From positions 1 through 63,683 of the forward strand of contig NZ_JAUYAN010000009.1 of the NCBI RefSeq assembly GCF_030693485.1: DNA of 63,683 nucleotides. The letters run 5' to 3'. Below are positions 53,581-62,691 of the stretch, piece after piece. Numbering within the stretch: the stretch's first letter is position 1; the number at the start of each line of letters is the position of its first letter. The notes beneath the pieces are model-generated. The model was not told the DNA's origin. It made no database searches and was given only the letters and a program-made list of their open reading frames with translations. This stretch comes from Bradyrhizobium sp. (GTDB taxonomy: Bacteria > Pseudomonadota > Alphaproteobacteria > Rhizobiales > Xanthobacteraceae). Position numbers and translations under genes: made by a program.

Positions 53581-54507
53581 TCAGCCCGCAGTCAGTTCGG
53601 CCGGAAGCCGGAATTCGATATTTTCTTCCCGGCCCGGCAGCACCGAAACCTTGACCGGTCCGATCCGCCGCAGGGCCTCGATCACGTCATCGACCAGAAC
53701 TTCGGGTGCCGAGGCGCCGGCGGTAATGCCGACGGCCCTGGCATCTTTCAGCCATTCCGGGTTCAGCTCGCTGCCGTCGGCAATGAGATAACTCGCGACC
53801 CCGACCTCGGTGCCGATTTCACGCAGCCTGTTTGAGTTGGAACTGTTGGTGGCCCCCACCACCAGGATGACATCCACGAGCTTGCTCAGGTCCCTTACCG
53901 CAGATTGGCGGTTCTGTGTCGCATAGCAGATATCCCGGATGTCAGGGCCTTGAATATCGGTAAATCGGGCCTGAAGGGCGGAAATTATGTCTTTTGTGTC
54001 GTCCACGCTGAGCGTGGTCTGGGTGATATAGGCCACCGGGGTGTCGGCCGGCAGCGTCAGCGAACCGACGTCGTCGACGTTCTGGACCAGCGTGACCGGG
54101 CCTGGAACCTGGCCCATGGTTCCCTCGACCTCGGGATGGCCGGCATGGCCGATCAGGATCAGCGCCCGCCCTTTCGACATGTAGCGCTTGCCCTGGTTGT
54201 GGACCTTGGTGACGAGGGGGCAGGTGGCGTTGAGCACCGGCAGGCCGCGGACCGCGGCTTCCTCCTCGACGCTCCTGGCCACGCCATGGGCGCTGAAGAC
54301 GGTGACCGCCAGCGGCGGTACTTCCGACAGATCCTCGACGAAGATGGCGCCCTTGTTCTTCAGGCTTTCGACCACGTATTTATTGTGGACGATCTCGTGC
54401 CGGACATAGACCGGCGGGCCGTATTTCTGCAGCGCGCGCTCGACGATCTCGATCGCGCGGACGACGCCCGCGCAAAAGCCTCGCGGCTGTGCCAGATAAA
54501 CTTCCAT
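53581..54507 (-). CDS. ispH: 4-hydroxy-3-methylbut-2-enyl diphosphate reductase
   Basis: A 308-residue Fe-S enzyme (also LytB) that makes IPP and DMAPP in the last step of the MEP pathway. The three cluster cysteines are Cys12 in PRGFCAGV, Cys96 in NATCPLVTK and Cys194 in [10 protein letters not shown]. The [11 protein letters not shown] and SAHGVA active-site segments are present. The start at 54507 gives the canonical [15 protein letters not shown]. It is placed upstream of hpnH, linking precursor supply to hopanoid synthesis. Whether this is the only ispH in the genome cannot be seen. Confidence 0.92.
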   Translation of the reverse strand: MEVYLAQPRGFCAGVVRAIEIVERALQKYGPPVYVRHEIVHNKYVVESLKNKGAIFVEDLSEVPPLAVTVFSAHGVARSVEEEAAVRGLPVLNATCPLVTKVHNQGKRYMSKGRALILIGHAGHPEVEGTMGQVPGPVTLVQNVDDVGSLTLPADTPVAYITQTTLSVDDTKDIISALQARFTDIQGPDIRDICYATQNRQSAVRDLSKLVDVILVVGATNSSNSNRLREIGTEVGVASYLIADGSELNPEWLKDARAVGITAGASAPEVLVDDVIEALRRIGPVKVSVLPGREENIEFRLPAELTAG

Positions 54508-54933
54508 GGGATGCCCGTTACGCAGTTGCACCAAAATCACTCTCCAGGTCCGGCCCTCCGGATCTGCAATATCCACACCATGCCGGTTGGCCGTGTGCTT
54601 CCATCCAAGCCTATGGAGGAACAGGGCTTTGTGGCAAAAAACGGTGGATTAGAAAAGCCGTCCCGCAACACGATCGCATAATGGCGTTAAGTCGATAGGT
54701 AATATAATACAGTTGCGCTCAAGCCGCGGCGGATGACCCTGTCCCCCTCACTCGTTCGTCACTTTACCGCCCTATGAAGCGGACTATATCAGCCCGGCAG
54801 CGCAGTTCGCCCAATCTTGCGCCATTTGGTCGTGCATCCAACTAAAAGCCCTGAGAAACAACATTAGATCGGCCTGCGGAACTCCGATAGACAGCGGGCG
54901 TTTCCGGCGAGCGGATATCATCAGAAAGAATAG
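54508..54933. other. Divergent intergenic region between ispH and hpnN
   Basis: About 425 bases without a convincing gene. It contains an AT-rich stretch around 54685-54715 (with TATAAT at 54703-54708 but no matching -35 box) and a consensus EcfG-type promoter at 54878-54902 facing hpnN. It should hold the promoters of both ispH-hpnH and hpnN. Confidence 0.6.
54878..54902 (+). promoter_or_regulatory. Candidate EcfG general-stress promoter for hpnN
   Basis: GGAAC at 54878-54882, a 16-base spacer, and CGTT at 54899-54902, an exact fit to the GGAAC-N16/17-CGTT consensus of the alphaproteobacterial general stress response. The -10 element ends 33 bases before the GTG start, leaving a leader of about 25 bases. 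Position and sequence both support use by EcfG. Confidence 0.65.
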
Positions 54934-54935
54934 AT

Positions 54936-57524
54936 GTGCTGACAAGTATTGTCGTCTCGATCGTTAAGGCCTGCACGCGTTTTGCCGTCCCAACTGTCCT
55001 GATCGCTCTCGTCCTCGCGATTGCGTCGGGCTTCTATGCGGCCCGGAACTTCGCCATCAATACCGACATCAACACCCTGATTTCGCCCGACCTGGACTGG
55101 CGCAAGCGCGACAATCAGTTCGGCGCGGCGTTCGATCGGGACCGAACCATCCTGGCCGTCATCGAGGCGCCGACGCCTGAACTCACCAGCACGGCAAGTG
55201 CCGGGCTGGCGAAGAAGCTGGCGGGCGACAGCAAGAATTTCGAATCGATTCAGCCGCTCGGCTCCGGAGAGTTTTTCGAGAAGAACGGGCTGTTGTTCCT
55301 TCCGGCGGATGAAGTCGGCAAGCTGACCAGCCAGTTCACTTCCGCCGCCCCCCTGATCGAGATCATGGCGGGCGATCCCAGCATTCGCGGCCTGACCGGT
55401 GCGCTGGAAACCGGCCTTGCCGGCATCAAGCGCGGGCAGGTCAGGCTCGACAGCACCGAACGGCCCTTCAACCTGATCGCCCAGACGGTCGAGACCGCGC
55501 TGAACAAGGGCAGTGCGACCTTCTCGTGGCGCGAACTCACGAGCGACAAGCCGCTCACCGACTCGGACAAGCGCGCCTTCATCGAATTCAAGCCGATCCT
55601 CGATTTCAACGCGCTTGAACCCGGCAAGGCCGCGACCGACGCGATCCGGCAGGCGGCCACCGACCTCAATTTCGCGGACGAGTATGGCGCCCGGGTCAGG
55701 CTGACCGGCCCGGTCCCGATCGCCAACGAGGAGTTCGCAACCGTTCAGGACGGCGCCATCGTCAACGGCGTCGGCACCGTGCTGGTCGTGCTTCTGATTC
55801 TCTGGATGGCGCTGCATTCGTCGAAAATCATCTTCGCCGTGTTCGTCAATCTGTTCATCGGACTTGCGATCACTACCGCGGCGGGCCTGATCATGGTGGG
55901 CTCGCTGAACCTGCTCTCGATCGCGTTCGCCGTGCTGTTCGTCGGGCTCGGCGTCGATTTCGGCATCCAGTACAGCGTCCGCTACCGCTCCGAGCGTTTC
56001 AAGAACGACGACCTGGCGCAGGCGCTGGCGACGGCGGCGGAACGCTCCGCGGTCCCGCTCTCGCTCGCGGCGATGGCGACGGCGGCCGGATTCCTCTGCT
56101 TCCTGCCGACCGACTACAAGGGCATCTCGGAACTCGGCAAGATCGCCGGCGCCGGCATGCTGATTGCGTTCCTGACCAGCATCACGGTGCTGCCGGCATT
56201 GCTCAAGATGCTCAACCCGCCCGGTGAGAAGGAGCCGGTCGGTTACGCATTCCTGGCGCCGCTCGACGTGTTCCTGGAGAAGCACCGCATCATCATCATC
56301 GTCGGCACGCTGGCCCTCGTGGTGGCCGGCCTGCCGTTGCTGTATTTCCTCAAGTTCGACTTCAACCCGATCAATCTGCGCAACTCGGAGGTCGAATCGA
56401 TCGCGACCTTCCTCGATCTGCGCAAGGATCCCAACACCGGCGCCAACGCCGTCAACGTGATGACGAATTCGGAAGCCGACGCCAGGAAGATCGAAGCCCG
56501 GCTGGAAAAGCTTCCTGAAGTGCTCCGCGTGATGTCGCTGGACAGTTTCGTGCCGGAGGATCAGCCCGCGAAGCTGAAGCTGATCGCGCAGGGGGCGAAA
56601 GTCCTGCTTCCTGTGCTCAACCCCGATTCGGTCGATGCCGCGCCTTCCGACGAAGAGAACGTCGCGTCCCTGCAGGGATCGGTGGAGGCCCTGCGCAAGG
56701 TCGCCGGCGACGGCAAGGGCCCGGGCGCGGTGGCATCGCGGCGGCTGGCCGACGCGCTGTCGAAGCTCGCCGAATCGAACGAGGCGATGCGCAACAAGGT
56801 TCAGGCGATTTTCGTCACGCCGCTGAAGGTCACGCTCGACCAGCTCAGGAATTCGATGCAGGCGCAGCCGGTCAGCCTGAAAACCCTGCCGGCCGATTTG
56901 GTGGCCGGCTGGAAGACCAAGGGCGGTCTGATCCGCGTCGAGGCGTTGCCGCGCGGCGATCCCAACGACAACGAAACGCTGCGCAACTTTGCCAATGCGG
57001 TGCTGGCAGCCGAGCCGAATGCGATCGGCGGACCGGTATCGATTCTGAAATCGGGCGAAACCATCGTGCGGGCGTTCATTTACGCCGGCATCGGGGCGCT
57101 GGTCGTGATCAGCCTGCTGCTTTGGCTGGCCTTGCGGCACATCACCGACGTGCTGAATACCATGGTGCCGCTATTGGTGGCGGGAGCAGTGACGCTGGAA
57201 GTCTGCGTGCTGATCGGGTTGCCGCTCAACTTCGCCAACATTGTCGCACTGCCGCTGCTGCTCGGCGTCGGCGTCGCGTTCAAGATCTACTACGTTACGG
57301 CCTGGCGGTCGGGCCGCACCAATCTGTTGCAGACCAGCCTGACGCGCGCAATCTTCTTCAGCGCGCTGACGACAGCCACGGCGTTCGGGAGCCTGTGGCT
57401 CTCGAGTCATCCGGGAACGGCCAGCATGGGCAAGCTGCTGGCGATCTCGTTCGTCATCACGCTGGCGGCGGTGCTGCTGTTCCAGCCGGCGCTAATGGGC
57501 AAACCGCGCGATGTCGGGGAGTAG
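54936..57524 (+). CDS. hpnN: Hopanoid RND/MMPL transporter
   Basis: An 862-residue RND-type inner-membrane permease that moves hopanoids towards the outer membrane. TM1 is near residues 10-35, with INTDINTLISPDLDWRKRD at the start of the first periplasmic loop. A six-helix block with FVGLGVDFGIQYSVRYRSE lies near residue 330, TM7 near residue 450, a large second loop follows, and a last block with LLGVGVAFKIYYVTAWRSG lies near residue 780. Start is GTG, because the ATG two bases upstream is out of frame. The gene ends 33 bases inside the convergent DUF2147 gene. A 739-codon frame on the other strand is a shadow. Confidence 0.92.
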   Translation: MLTSIVVSIVKACTRFAVPTVLIALVLAIASGFYAARNFAINTDINTLISPDLDWRKRDNQFGAAFDRDRTILAVIEAPTPELTSTASAGLAKKLAGDSKNFESIQPLGSGEFFEKNGLLFLPADEVGKLTSQFTSAAPLIEIMAGDPSIRGLTGALETGLAGIKRGQVRLDSTERPFNLIAQTVETALNKGSATFSWRELTSDKPLTDSDKRAFIEFKPILDFNALEPGKAATDAIRQAATDLNFADEYGARVRLTGPVPIANEEFATVQDGAIVNGVGTVLVVLLILWMALHSSKIIFAVFVNLFIGLAITTAAGLIMVGSLNLLSIAFAVLFVGLGVDFGIQYSVRYRSERFKNDDLAQALATAAERSAVPLSLAAMATAAGFLCFLPTDYKGISELGKIAGAGMLIAFLTSITVLPALLKMLNPPGEKEPVGYAFLAPLDVFLEKHRIIIIVGTLALVVAGLPLLYFLKFDFNPINLRNSEVESIATFLDLRKDPNTGANAVNVMTNSEADARKIEARLEKLPEVLRVMSLDSFVPEDQPAKLKLIAQGAKVLLPVLNPDSVDAAPSDEENVASLQGSVEALRKVAGDGKGPGAVASRRLADALSKLAESNEAMRNKVQAIFVTPLKVTLDQLRNSMQAQPVSLKTLPADLVAGWKTKGGLIRVEALPRGDPNDNETLRNFANAVLAAEPNAIGGPVSILKSGETIVRAFIYAGIGALVVISLLLWLALRHITDVLNTMVPLLVAGAVTLEVCVLIGLPLNFANIVALPLLLGVGVAFKIYYVTAWRSGRTNLLQTSLTRAIFFSALTTATAFGSLWLSSHPGTASMGKLLAISFVITLAAVLLFQPALMGKPRDVGE

Positions 57525-58118
57525 GCAGATATCGCCGATGTCGCCGGGCTGGCCGGCTGCCTGCTTCTGACCGGCTTTGGGGGCCGGGCCGACGGCGCCG
57601 GTGGTCTTCGGCGCGGCGGCTGGCACCGGCTGCACGGCCGTCCTCGCCGGCGCTCCCGTACCCTTCGGCGCGCCCTTGGCCATGCTGTTGGTGGGGCTCG
57701 AGGGAATCGGGCCCGAGACGCGGGTCCAGGTCTCGCCGCCGCACAGGAAGCCCAGCACGCAGCCTTGAATTTCCATTTGATCGGCGCCGACCGGCTTGAT
57801 CGTCGTGGCGTACATCTGGCCGTCCTTGGCGTTGTAGACCTGGCCTTCCCATTGATCGACGGCAGGCTTCTTCTTCATGGCGATCAGGATCGGCATCGCC
57901 AGGGTCGGCCTGCTCTGTTTCGAGACATCGGGATTGTTGATGTCGCGGCCGCCCGGGGTCTTCTCCCAGGCCACCGCACCCCACATGTGGCCATTGCATT
58001 CGGCAACCCGGATGTTGGCGACGCCGTCGGCCACCCGCCAGTCGCCGGTCGGATCCGCGGCCATGGCGCATGCAATGCCGGCAACTAATACAACAGCGGA
58101 AAATGCAACGGTACGCAT
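57492..58118 (-). CDS. Secreted DUF2147 family protein
   Basis: A 208-residue periplasmic protein. A signal peptide (MRTVAFSAVVLVAGIACAMA) is followed by a DUF2147 domain: PTGDWRVADGVANIRVAECN, GHMWGAVAWEKTPGGRDINN, YNAKDGQMYATTIKPVG and the two-Cys GCVLGFLCGGETWTRV. A low-complexity Pro/Ala/Lys tail of about 60 residues follows. The start at 58118 has AAGGAAA. Its 3' end overlaps hpnN by 33 bases tail to tail. The family is often seen near hopanoid genes in this lineage from memory, but its role is unknown. Confidence 0.78.
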   Translation of the reverse strand: MRTVAFSAVVLVAGIACAMAADPTGDWRVADGVANIRVAECNGHMWGAVAWEKTPGGRDINNPDVSKQSRPTLAMPILIAMKKKPAVDQWEGQVYNAKDGQMYATTIKPVGADQMEIQGCVLGFLCGGETWTRVSGPIPSSPTNSMAKGAPKGTGAPARTAVQPVPAAAPKTTGAVGPAPKAGQKQAAGQPGDIGDICLLPDIARFAH

Positions 58119-58241
58119 GATGTTTCCTTGGCAGTGCAACATGGTTCCAACCTGTGACTAGTGGATGATTCGAGCGGGGTCAAAACGCCGCAAGGGGTGT
58201 TTTCAGTTGACGAAATGCCTGTCAACCGACGTATGTAGCGC

Positions 58242-59633
58242 ATGATATATCCGAATCTTGACGTTTCCGAGATGTTTGTGGAGCGCGAGGCGCAGCGCAG
58301 TTCCATGCATACGCGCCATCTCAATGAGCAACTGGTACGGGTTCTCAAGACCATCGGCTATGACGTCGGTTTTCAGAAGGGGCAGGGCCAGTATCTGTTC
58401 GATCGCGACGGCGCGCGCTATCTCGATCTACTGAGCGGATTTGGCGTTTTTGCGATTGGCCGCAATCACCCGGTGCTGCGCCAGGCCCTGAAGAGCGTGC
58501 TCGACGCCGAGCTGCCGAATCTCGTGCAACTCGACGTTTCCACGCTGGCCGGTGTGCTGGCCGAACGCCTGCTCAAGCATGTCCCTTACCTGGACAAGGT
58601 GTTCTTTGCCAATTCCGGCGCCGAATGTGTCGAGGCCGCGATCAAGTTTGCACGCGGCGCCACCGGCCGGCCCGGCATCGTGTACTGCGCGCATGCCTTC
58701 CACGGCCTGTCCTATGGCGCGTTGTCGCTGACCGACGATCCGAATTTCCGCGCCGGGTTCGAGCCGCTGCTGCCCGGCTGCACCTCGATTCCCTTCGACG
58801 ATCTCGCCGCCCTCGAACAGGCGCTGTCGTCGCGCCAGGTTGCGGCCTTCATCGTCGAGCCGATCCAGGGCAAGGGCGTCAACATCCCCGGCGATGACTT
58901 CCTGCCGGGCGCGGCCGCGCTGTGCCGCAAATACGGCACGCTGTTCATCGCCGATGAAATCCAGACCGGCATCGGCCGCACCGGAAAATTCCTCGCGGTC
59001 GAGCACTGGAATGTCGAACCCGACATGGTGCTGCTGGCGAAGGCGCTGTCGGGCGGCCACGTTCCGATCGGCGCGCTGCTGACGCGCAAGAGCATCTTCG
59101 ACAAGATCTTCAATCAGATGGATCGCGCCGTCGTGCACGGCTCGACCTTTGCGAAGAACGATCTGGCGATGGCGGCCGGCATCGCGACGCTCGAAGTGAT
59201 GGAGCACGAAAAACTGGTCGAGCAGTCGGCGCGGCGCGGCGCCGAAATCAAGCTGGCGCTGACCGCCATGGTCCCGGGTTACGAATTGCTGAAGGAAGTC
59301 CGCGGCAAGGGACTGATGATCGGCGTCGAGTTCGGCCCGCCGAAATCCCTCAAGCTGAAGGCTTCGTGGAATCTGCTGGAGAGCGCCAACAAGGGCCTGT
59401 TCTGTCAGCTCATCACCGTGCCGCTGTTCAAGGAACACAAGATCCTCACGCAAGTCTCCGGCCATGGCAGCCACACCATCAAGCTGTTGCCGCCGCTGAC
59501 GATCACGGAAGATGACTGCAAGTGGATCGAGACCGCGTTCGATTCCGTCATCGCCGCCAGCCACAAGGTCCCCGGCGCGATCTGGTCGCTCGGCAAGACG
59601 CTGGTCGACAACGCGGTGCGGAAATCGGCGTAG
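58242..59633 (+). CDS. hpnO: Hopanoid aminotransferase (aminobacteriohopanetriol synthesis)
   Basis: A 463-residue class III PLP aminotransferase related to acetylornithine transaminase, which aminates ribosylhopane/bacteriohopane aldehyde at C-35 to aminobacteriohopanetriol. The PLP Lys is Lys267 in LAKALSGGHVPIGALL, with FIADEIQTGIGRTG before it and HGSTFAKNDLAM after it. The N-terminal 40 residues exceed the plain AcOAT length, as in HpnO. It is separated from hpnN by the convergent DUF2147 gene and has its own promoter region of about 120 bases. Confidence 0.88.
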   Translation: MIYPNLDVSEMFVEREAQRSSMHTRHLNEQLVRVLKTIGYDVGFQKGQGQYLFDRDGARYLDLLSGFGVFAIGRNHPVLRQALKSVLDAELPNLVQLDVSTLAGVLAERLLKHVPYLDKVFFANSGAECVEAAIKFARGATGRPGIVYCAHAFHGLSYGALSLTDDPNFRAGFEPLLPGCTSIPFDDLAALEQALSSRQVAAFIVEPIQGKGVNIPGDDFLPGAAALCRKYGTLFIADEIQTGIGRTGKFLAVEHWNVEPDMVLLAKALSGGHVPIGALLTRKSIFDKIFNQMDRAVVHGSTFAKNDLAMAAGIATLEVMEHEKLVEQSARRGAEIKLALTAMVPGYELLKEVRGKGLMIGVEFGPPKSLKLKASWNLLESANKGLFCQLITVPLFKEHKILTQVSGHGSHTIKLLPPLTITEDDCKWIETAFDSVIAASHKVPGAIWSLGKTLVDNAVRKSA

Positions 59634-59737
59634 GCGTGCCACACCGCGAGGCAGGAGGTTGGCATGCCTCTTTGAAGCCGCAAATTCGGAAAATGATCCA
59701 TTGATGAAACGGGCTGGTCCCGTCGATCGGGGGACTC

Positions 59738-60148
59738 ATGAGCAACATCACAGGTGGATGTCACTGTGGCGCCATCCGCTATCAGGTGGAAGGCGAACCC
59801 ATCGTTCACGCGCTGTGCCACTGTACGGATTGCCGGCGTCACGCCGGCGCGCCGATGGTGGGCTGGACGATGTATGCCGAGGATGCGGTCAAGGTGACGC
59901 AGGGGCGGCCGAAAATCTACGAATCCTCGGAACATGGCCGGCGGCAGTTTTGCGCCGACTGCGGCACGGGCCTTTTCTACACCAACGCGAATGTGCTGCC
60001 AGGACTCATCGATATTCAGAGCGGGACCTACGACGATCCCGATGCCGTTCCGGCCGTGGTGCATATTCAGGTCGCCGAGCGGCTTCGCTGGATGAAGGGC
60101 GCGCACGAACTGCCCACCTTCGACCGCTATCCGCCTCAGGCCGGCTGA
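59738..60148 (+). CDS. GFA family zinc-binding protein
   Basis: A 136-residue Mss4-like fold protein of the glutathione-dependent formaldehyde-activating (GFA/CENP-V) family. The zinc ligands are in [23 protein letters not shown] and [11 protein letters not shown]. Such proteins are proposed to bind thiol adducts or act as S-hydroxymethylglutathione-forming factors, but most are uncharacterised. Its 3' end overlaps the convergent LLM gene by 13 bases. No functional link to the hopanoid genes is evident. Confidence 0.8.
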   Translation: MSNITGGCHCGAIRYQVEGEPIVHALCHCTDCRRHAGAPMVGWTMYAEDAVKVTQGRPKIYESSEHGRRQFCADCGTGLFYTNANVLPGLIDIQSGTYDDPDAVPAVVHIQVAERLRWMKGAHELPTFDRYPPQAG

Positions 60149-61158
60149 CTACCCTTCGCGGACGTCGCTCGATCGGGTACGCCCGCGGCCTCGGCGATCA
60201 GCCGGTAGGAATGCAGCCGCGCCTCGTGATCGAACACGTCGGACACGATCATCAACTCGTCGGCACCGGTCTCGCGGACGAGCGCGTCGATGCCGGCGCG
60301 GACGCTATCGGGCGTGCCTATAATGCTGCGGGCGAGCATCTGCATGGCCTGGGCTTTTTCCATCGGAGACCAGTAGCTTTCGATGTCGTCGATCGGCGGA
60401 CGGCTGAGGCCGCGCGCGCCACGGAAGATATTCGCAAACGACATCTGTTGCGTGGTCGCCAGCCGCCGCGCCTCGCGTTCGGTGTCGGCCGCGACGATGT
60501 TGACGCCGACCATGGCGTGGGGCCGCGCGAGCTGGGCCGATGGCTTGAAGCGGCTGCGATAGATTTCGAGCGCGGGGATCAGCTGGTCCGGTGCGAAATG
60601 CGAGGCGAAGGCATAGGGCAGGCCGAGCGCGGCGGCGAGTTGGGCGCCGTAGGTGCTCGATCCCAGGATCCACAGCGGGACGTCGGTTCCCGCCGCTGGT
60701 ACGGCCTGCACCCGCTGGCCGGGCACCACGGGCGCAAAATAGGCCTGCAGTTCGAGAACGTCCTGCGGAAAATTATCGCCGCCGCCAAGGGTGCGGCGCA
60801 GCGCCTGGACCGTGACCTGGTCGGTGCCGGGCGCCCGGCCGAGGCCAAGGTCGATGCGGCCGGGGAATAGCCGCGCCAGCGTTCCGAATTGCTCGGCGAT
60901 GATGATCGGCGCGTGGTTGGGCAGCATGATCCCGCCGGCGCCCACCCGGATGCGTTGCGAGCCCGCGGCGATGTGGGCGATGACAACCGAGGTCGCGGCG
61001 CTGGCGATGCCGGCCATGTTGTGATGCTCGGCCACCCAGAAACGGCGGTAGCCCCAGCCCTCGGCATGGGCTGCGAGATCGCGCGCGTTATCGAGCGCGC
61101 CGCGCGCATCGGTCGCTTCGGTGACGCGGACGAGGTCTAGAATGGACAGTGCTGGCAT
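60136..61158 (-). CDS. LLM class flavin-dependent oxidoreductase
   Basis: A 340-residue luciferase-like TIM-barrel enzyme of the YhbW type. It has [19 protein letters not shown] near residue 40, [25 protein letters not shown] and the [14 protein letters not shown] block near residue 100, then [16 protein letters not shown] near residue 160. It would use reduced FMN or F420-like cofactor and oxygen. The substrate is unknown. It is divergent from the P450 gene across about 150 bases, which could allow shared control. Confidence 0.8.
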   Translation of the reverse strand: MPALSILDLVRVTEATDARGALDNARDLAAHAEGWGYRRFWVAEHHNMAGIASAATSVVIAHIAAGSQRIRVGAGGIMLPNHAPIIIAEQFGTLARLFPGRIDLGLGRAPGTDQVTVQALRRTLGGGDNFPQDVLELQAYFAPVVPGQRVQAVPAAGTDVPLWILGSSTYGAQLAAALGLPYAFASHFAPDQLIPALEIYRSRFKPSAQLARPHAMVGVNIVAADTEREARRLATTQQMSFANIFRGARGLSRPPIDDIESYWSPMEKAQAMQMLARSIIGTPDSVRAGIDALVRETGADELMIVSDVFDHEARLHSYRLIAEAAGVPDRATSAKGSQPA

Positions 61159-61311
61159 CGGGAACTTTCAGGTTGAGTTTCTATGTAGGTGCGGGAAGCT
61201 CTGAAAGCCAGCATCGGATGTCGCTTCGCCGGTGCGATGGACGCGGGATTGCGACGCTTCGCGCCGGCAATTATGCTCTGCCCCGGCATGCAATTGCCCG
61301 AGGATCATGAC

Positions 61312-62496
61312 ATGCCGACCGCGGGCCTGGCCCCATTGGACGAGACCATCACGATCGCGGAGCTTACGCGCGATCCCTATCCGATCTATCGGCACCTGCG
61401 ACGCGAATCGCCGGTGCTGCGGGTCAAATCGGTGGGCCGCACCTTCCTCACCAAGGCCGCCGATACCAGGCTGGTGAAGGACAACGCGGCATTGTTCAGC
61501 TCGAACGATCCGAACACGCCGATGGAGCGCGCCTTTCTCGCCCGCACGCTGATGCGCAAGGACCATGACGAGCATCGGACCGAACGCATGGCGATGATGC
61601 CGGCCTTGATGCCGAAGACGATCGAATCGGATTGGGCGCCGCTGTACGCAGAACTGGCCGCTGATTATCTCGACCGGTTGCCGCGCGGCGAGATCGTCGA
61701 CCTGTTTCCAGCACTCGCTGGACCGCTGGCCGCGCGGATTCTGGCGCATGCGATGGGCGTTCCGGACGCCAGCGACGACGACATGCAGCGATGGTCGCAG
61801 ACGCTGATCGACGGCGCCGGCAATTTCGGCTGGACGCCGGGGCCTTTCGAGGCGACTGACGTCGCCAATGCGGAGATGGACCGATGCATCCGCGCCAACG
61901 CGGAGCGCGTGCGGGCCGAGCCGGATTGCTCGGCGCTCTCCTTCATGGTGAACGCGAACACCCCGATTCCGGAAAGCCAGATCATCGCCAATGTCAAGAT
62001 CGCGATTGGCGGCGGCATCAACGAGCCGCGCGACGCGCTGCTGACGATTCTGTACGGCCTGTTGACCCATCCGGATCAGCTTGACGCCGTGCGCGCCGCC
62101 GGCAAATGGCGCTCCGCCTTCGAGGAAGGGGTGCGATGGGTGGCGCCGATCCAGGTGAGTTCACGGCTGGTGATGGAAGACACCGAGATTCGCGGGTACT
62201 TCATCCCGAAAGGCGATACCGTGATGACGATCCAGGCGTCGGCCAACCGGGACGAGGACGCCTTCGAGGACGGCGAGAACTACAACGCGCTGCGCGAACC
62301 CAATCCCCATCAGGCCTTCGGCAACGGCCCGCATCATTGCGCCGGCGCGCAGCTGTCGCGGCGGACCGTCGGCATCAGCCTGCTTCCCATGCTGTTCGAG
62401 CGCTTCCCCAACATGACGCTGCCTGATCCCGCCGGCGTGCGCTGGCACGGTTTCGGTTTTCGCGGCCCGCTCAACCTGCCGGTTCTGCTGCAATAG
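61312..62496 (+). CDS. Cytochrome P450
   Basis: A 394-residue soluble bacterial P450. The heme ligand is Cys343 in FGNGPHHCAGAQL, which fits FGxGxHxCxG. EGVR in FEEGVRWVAP is the ExxR helix K motif near residue 270. The helix I segment reads IAIGGGINEPRDALLTIL: the acidic residue is present but the usual Thr after it is Pro, as in some proteobacterial families. The ATG at 61312 follows GAGGATC. Two upstream ATGs are poorer. It needs a ferredoxin/reductase not encoded nearby. Substrate unknown. Confidence 0.85.
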   Translation: MPTAGLAPLDETITIAELTRDPYPIYRHLRRESPVLRVKSVGRTFLTKAADTRLVKDNAALFSSNDPNTPMERAFLARTLMRKDHDEHRTERMAMMPALMPKTIESDWAPLYAELAADYLDRLPRGEIVDLFPALAGPLAARILAHAMGVPDASDDDMQRWSQTLIDGAGNFGWTPGPFEATDVANAEMDRCIRANAERVRAEPDCSALSFMVNANTPIPESQIIANVKIAIGGGINEPRDALLTILYGLLTHPDQLDAVRAAGKWRSAFEEGVRWVAPIQVSSRLVMEDTEIRGYFIPKGDTVMTIQASANRDEDAFEDGENYNALREPNPHQAFGNGPHHCAGAQLSRRTVGISLLPMLFERFPNMTLPDPAGVRWHGFGFRGPLNLPVLLQ

Positions 62497-62631
62497 GCGG
62501 CGCGGAGCAGCGTTGTCACCCAGTCTTTTCCGTGCCGTTCGAAGGCGAGAAAATCCGTAGCCGGATGGGCTGACGGGTCGGCGCAGCGCGCCGCTGCATC
62601 ACATTTTGCCGCAGCCGCCTGAAAAGTTGGC

Positions 62632-62671
62632 TTGACACTTTCTCAAGCGCCGTATTGACTAACTAGTTAGT
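62632..62671 (+). promoter_or_regulatory. Promoter with perfect palindromic operator before the hydantoinase gene
   Basis: TTGACA at 62632-62637 is a good -35 box. The -10 region (about TATTGA at 62653) runs into ACTAACTAGTTAGT at 62658-62671, a perfect 14-base palindrome. A repressor bound there would block transcription of the gene that starts at 62692. The palindrome is of the kind bound by TetR-type repressors. No regulator gene is inside the window. Confidence 0.6.
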
Positions 62672-62691
62672 AATATAAGTTTGAGGGTCGA

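Noticed and set aside
54703..54708. TATAAT box between ispH and hpnN
   Set aside because: No acceptable -35 box at 16-18 bases on either strand. It may only reflect the AT-rich spacer.
54921..57140. A 739-codon minus-strand frame opposite hpnN
   Set aside because: Arg/His/Gln-rich shadow typical of GC-rich DNA. hpnN on the other strand has clear RND features.
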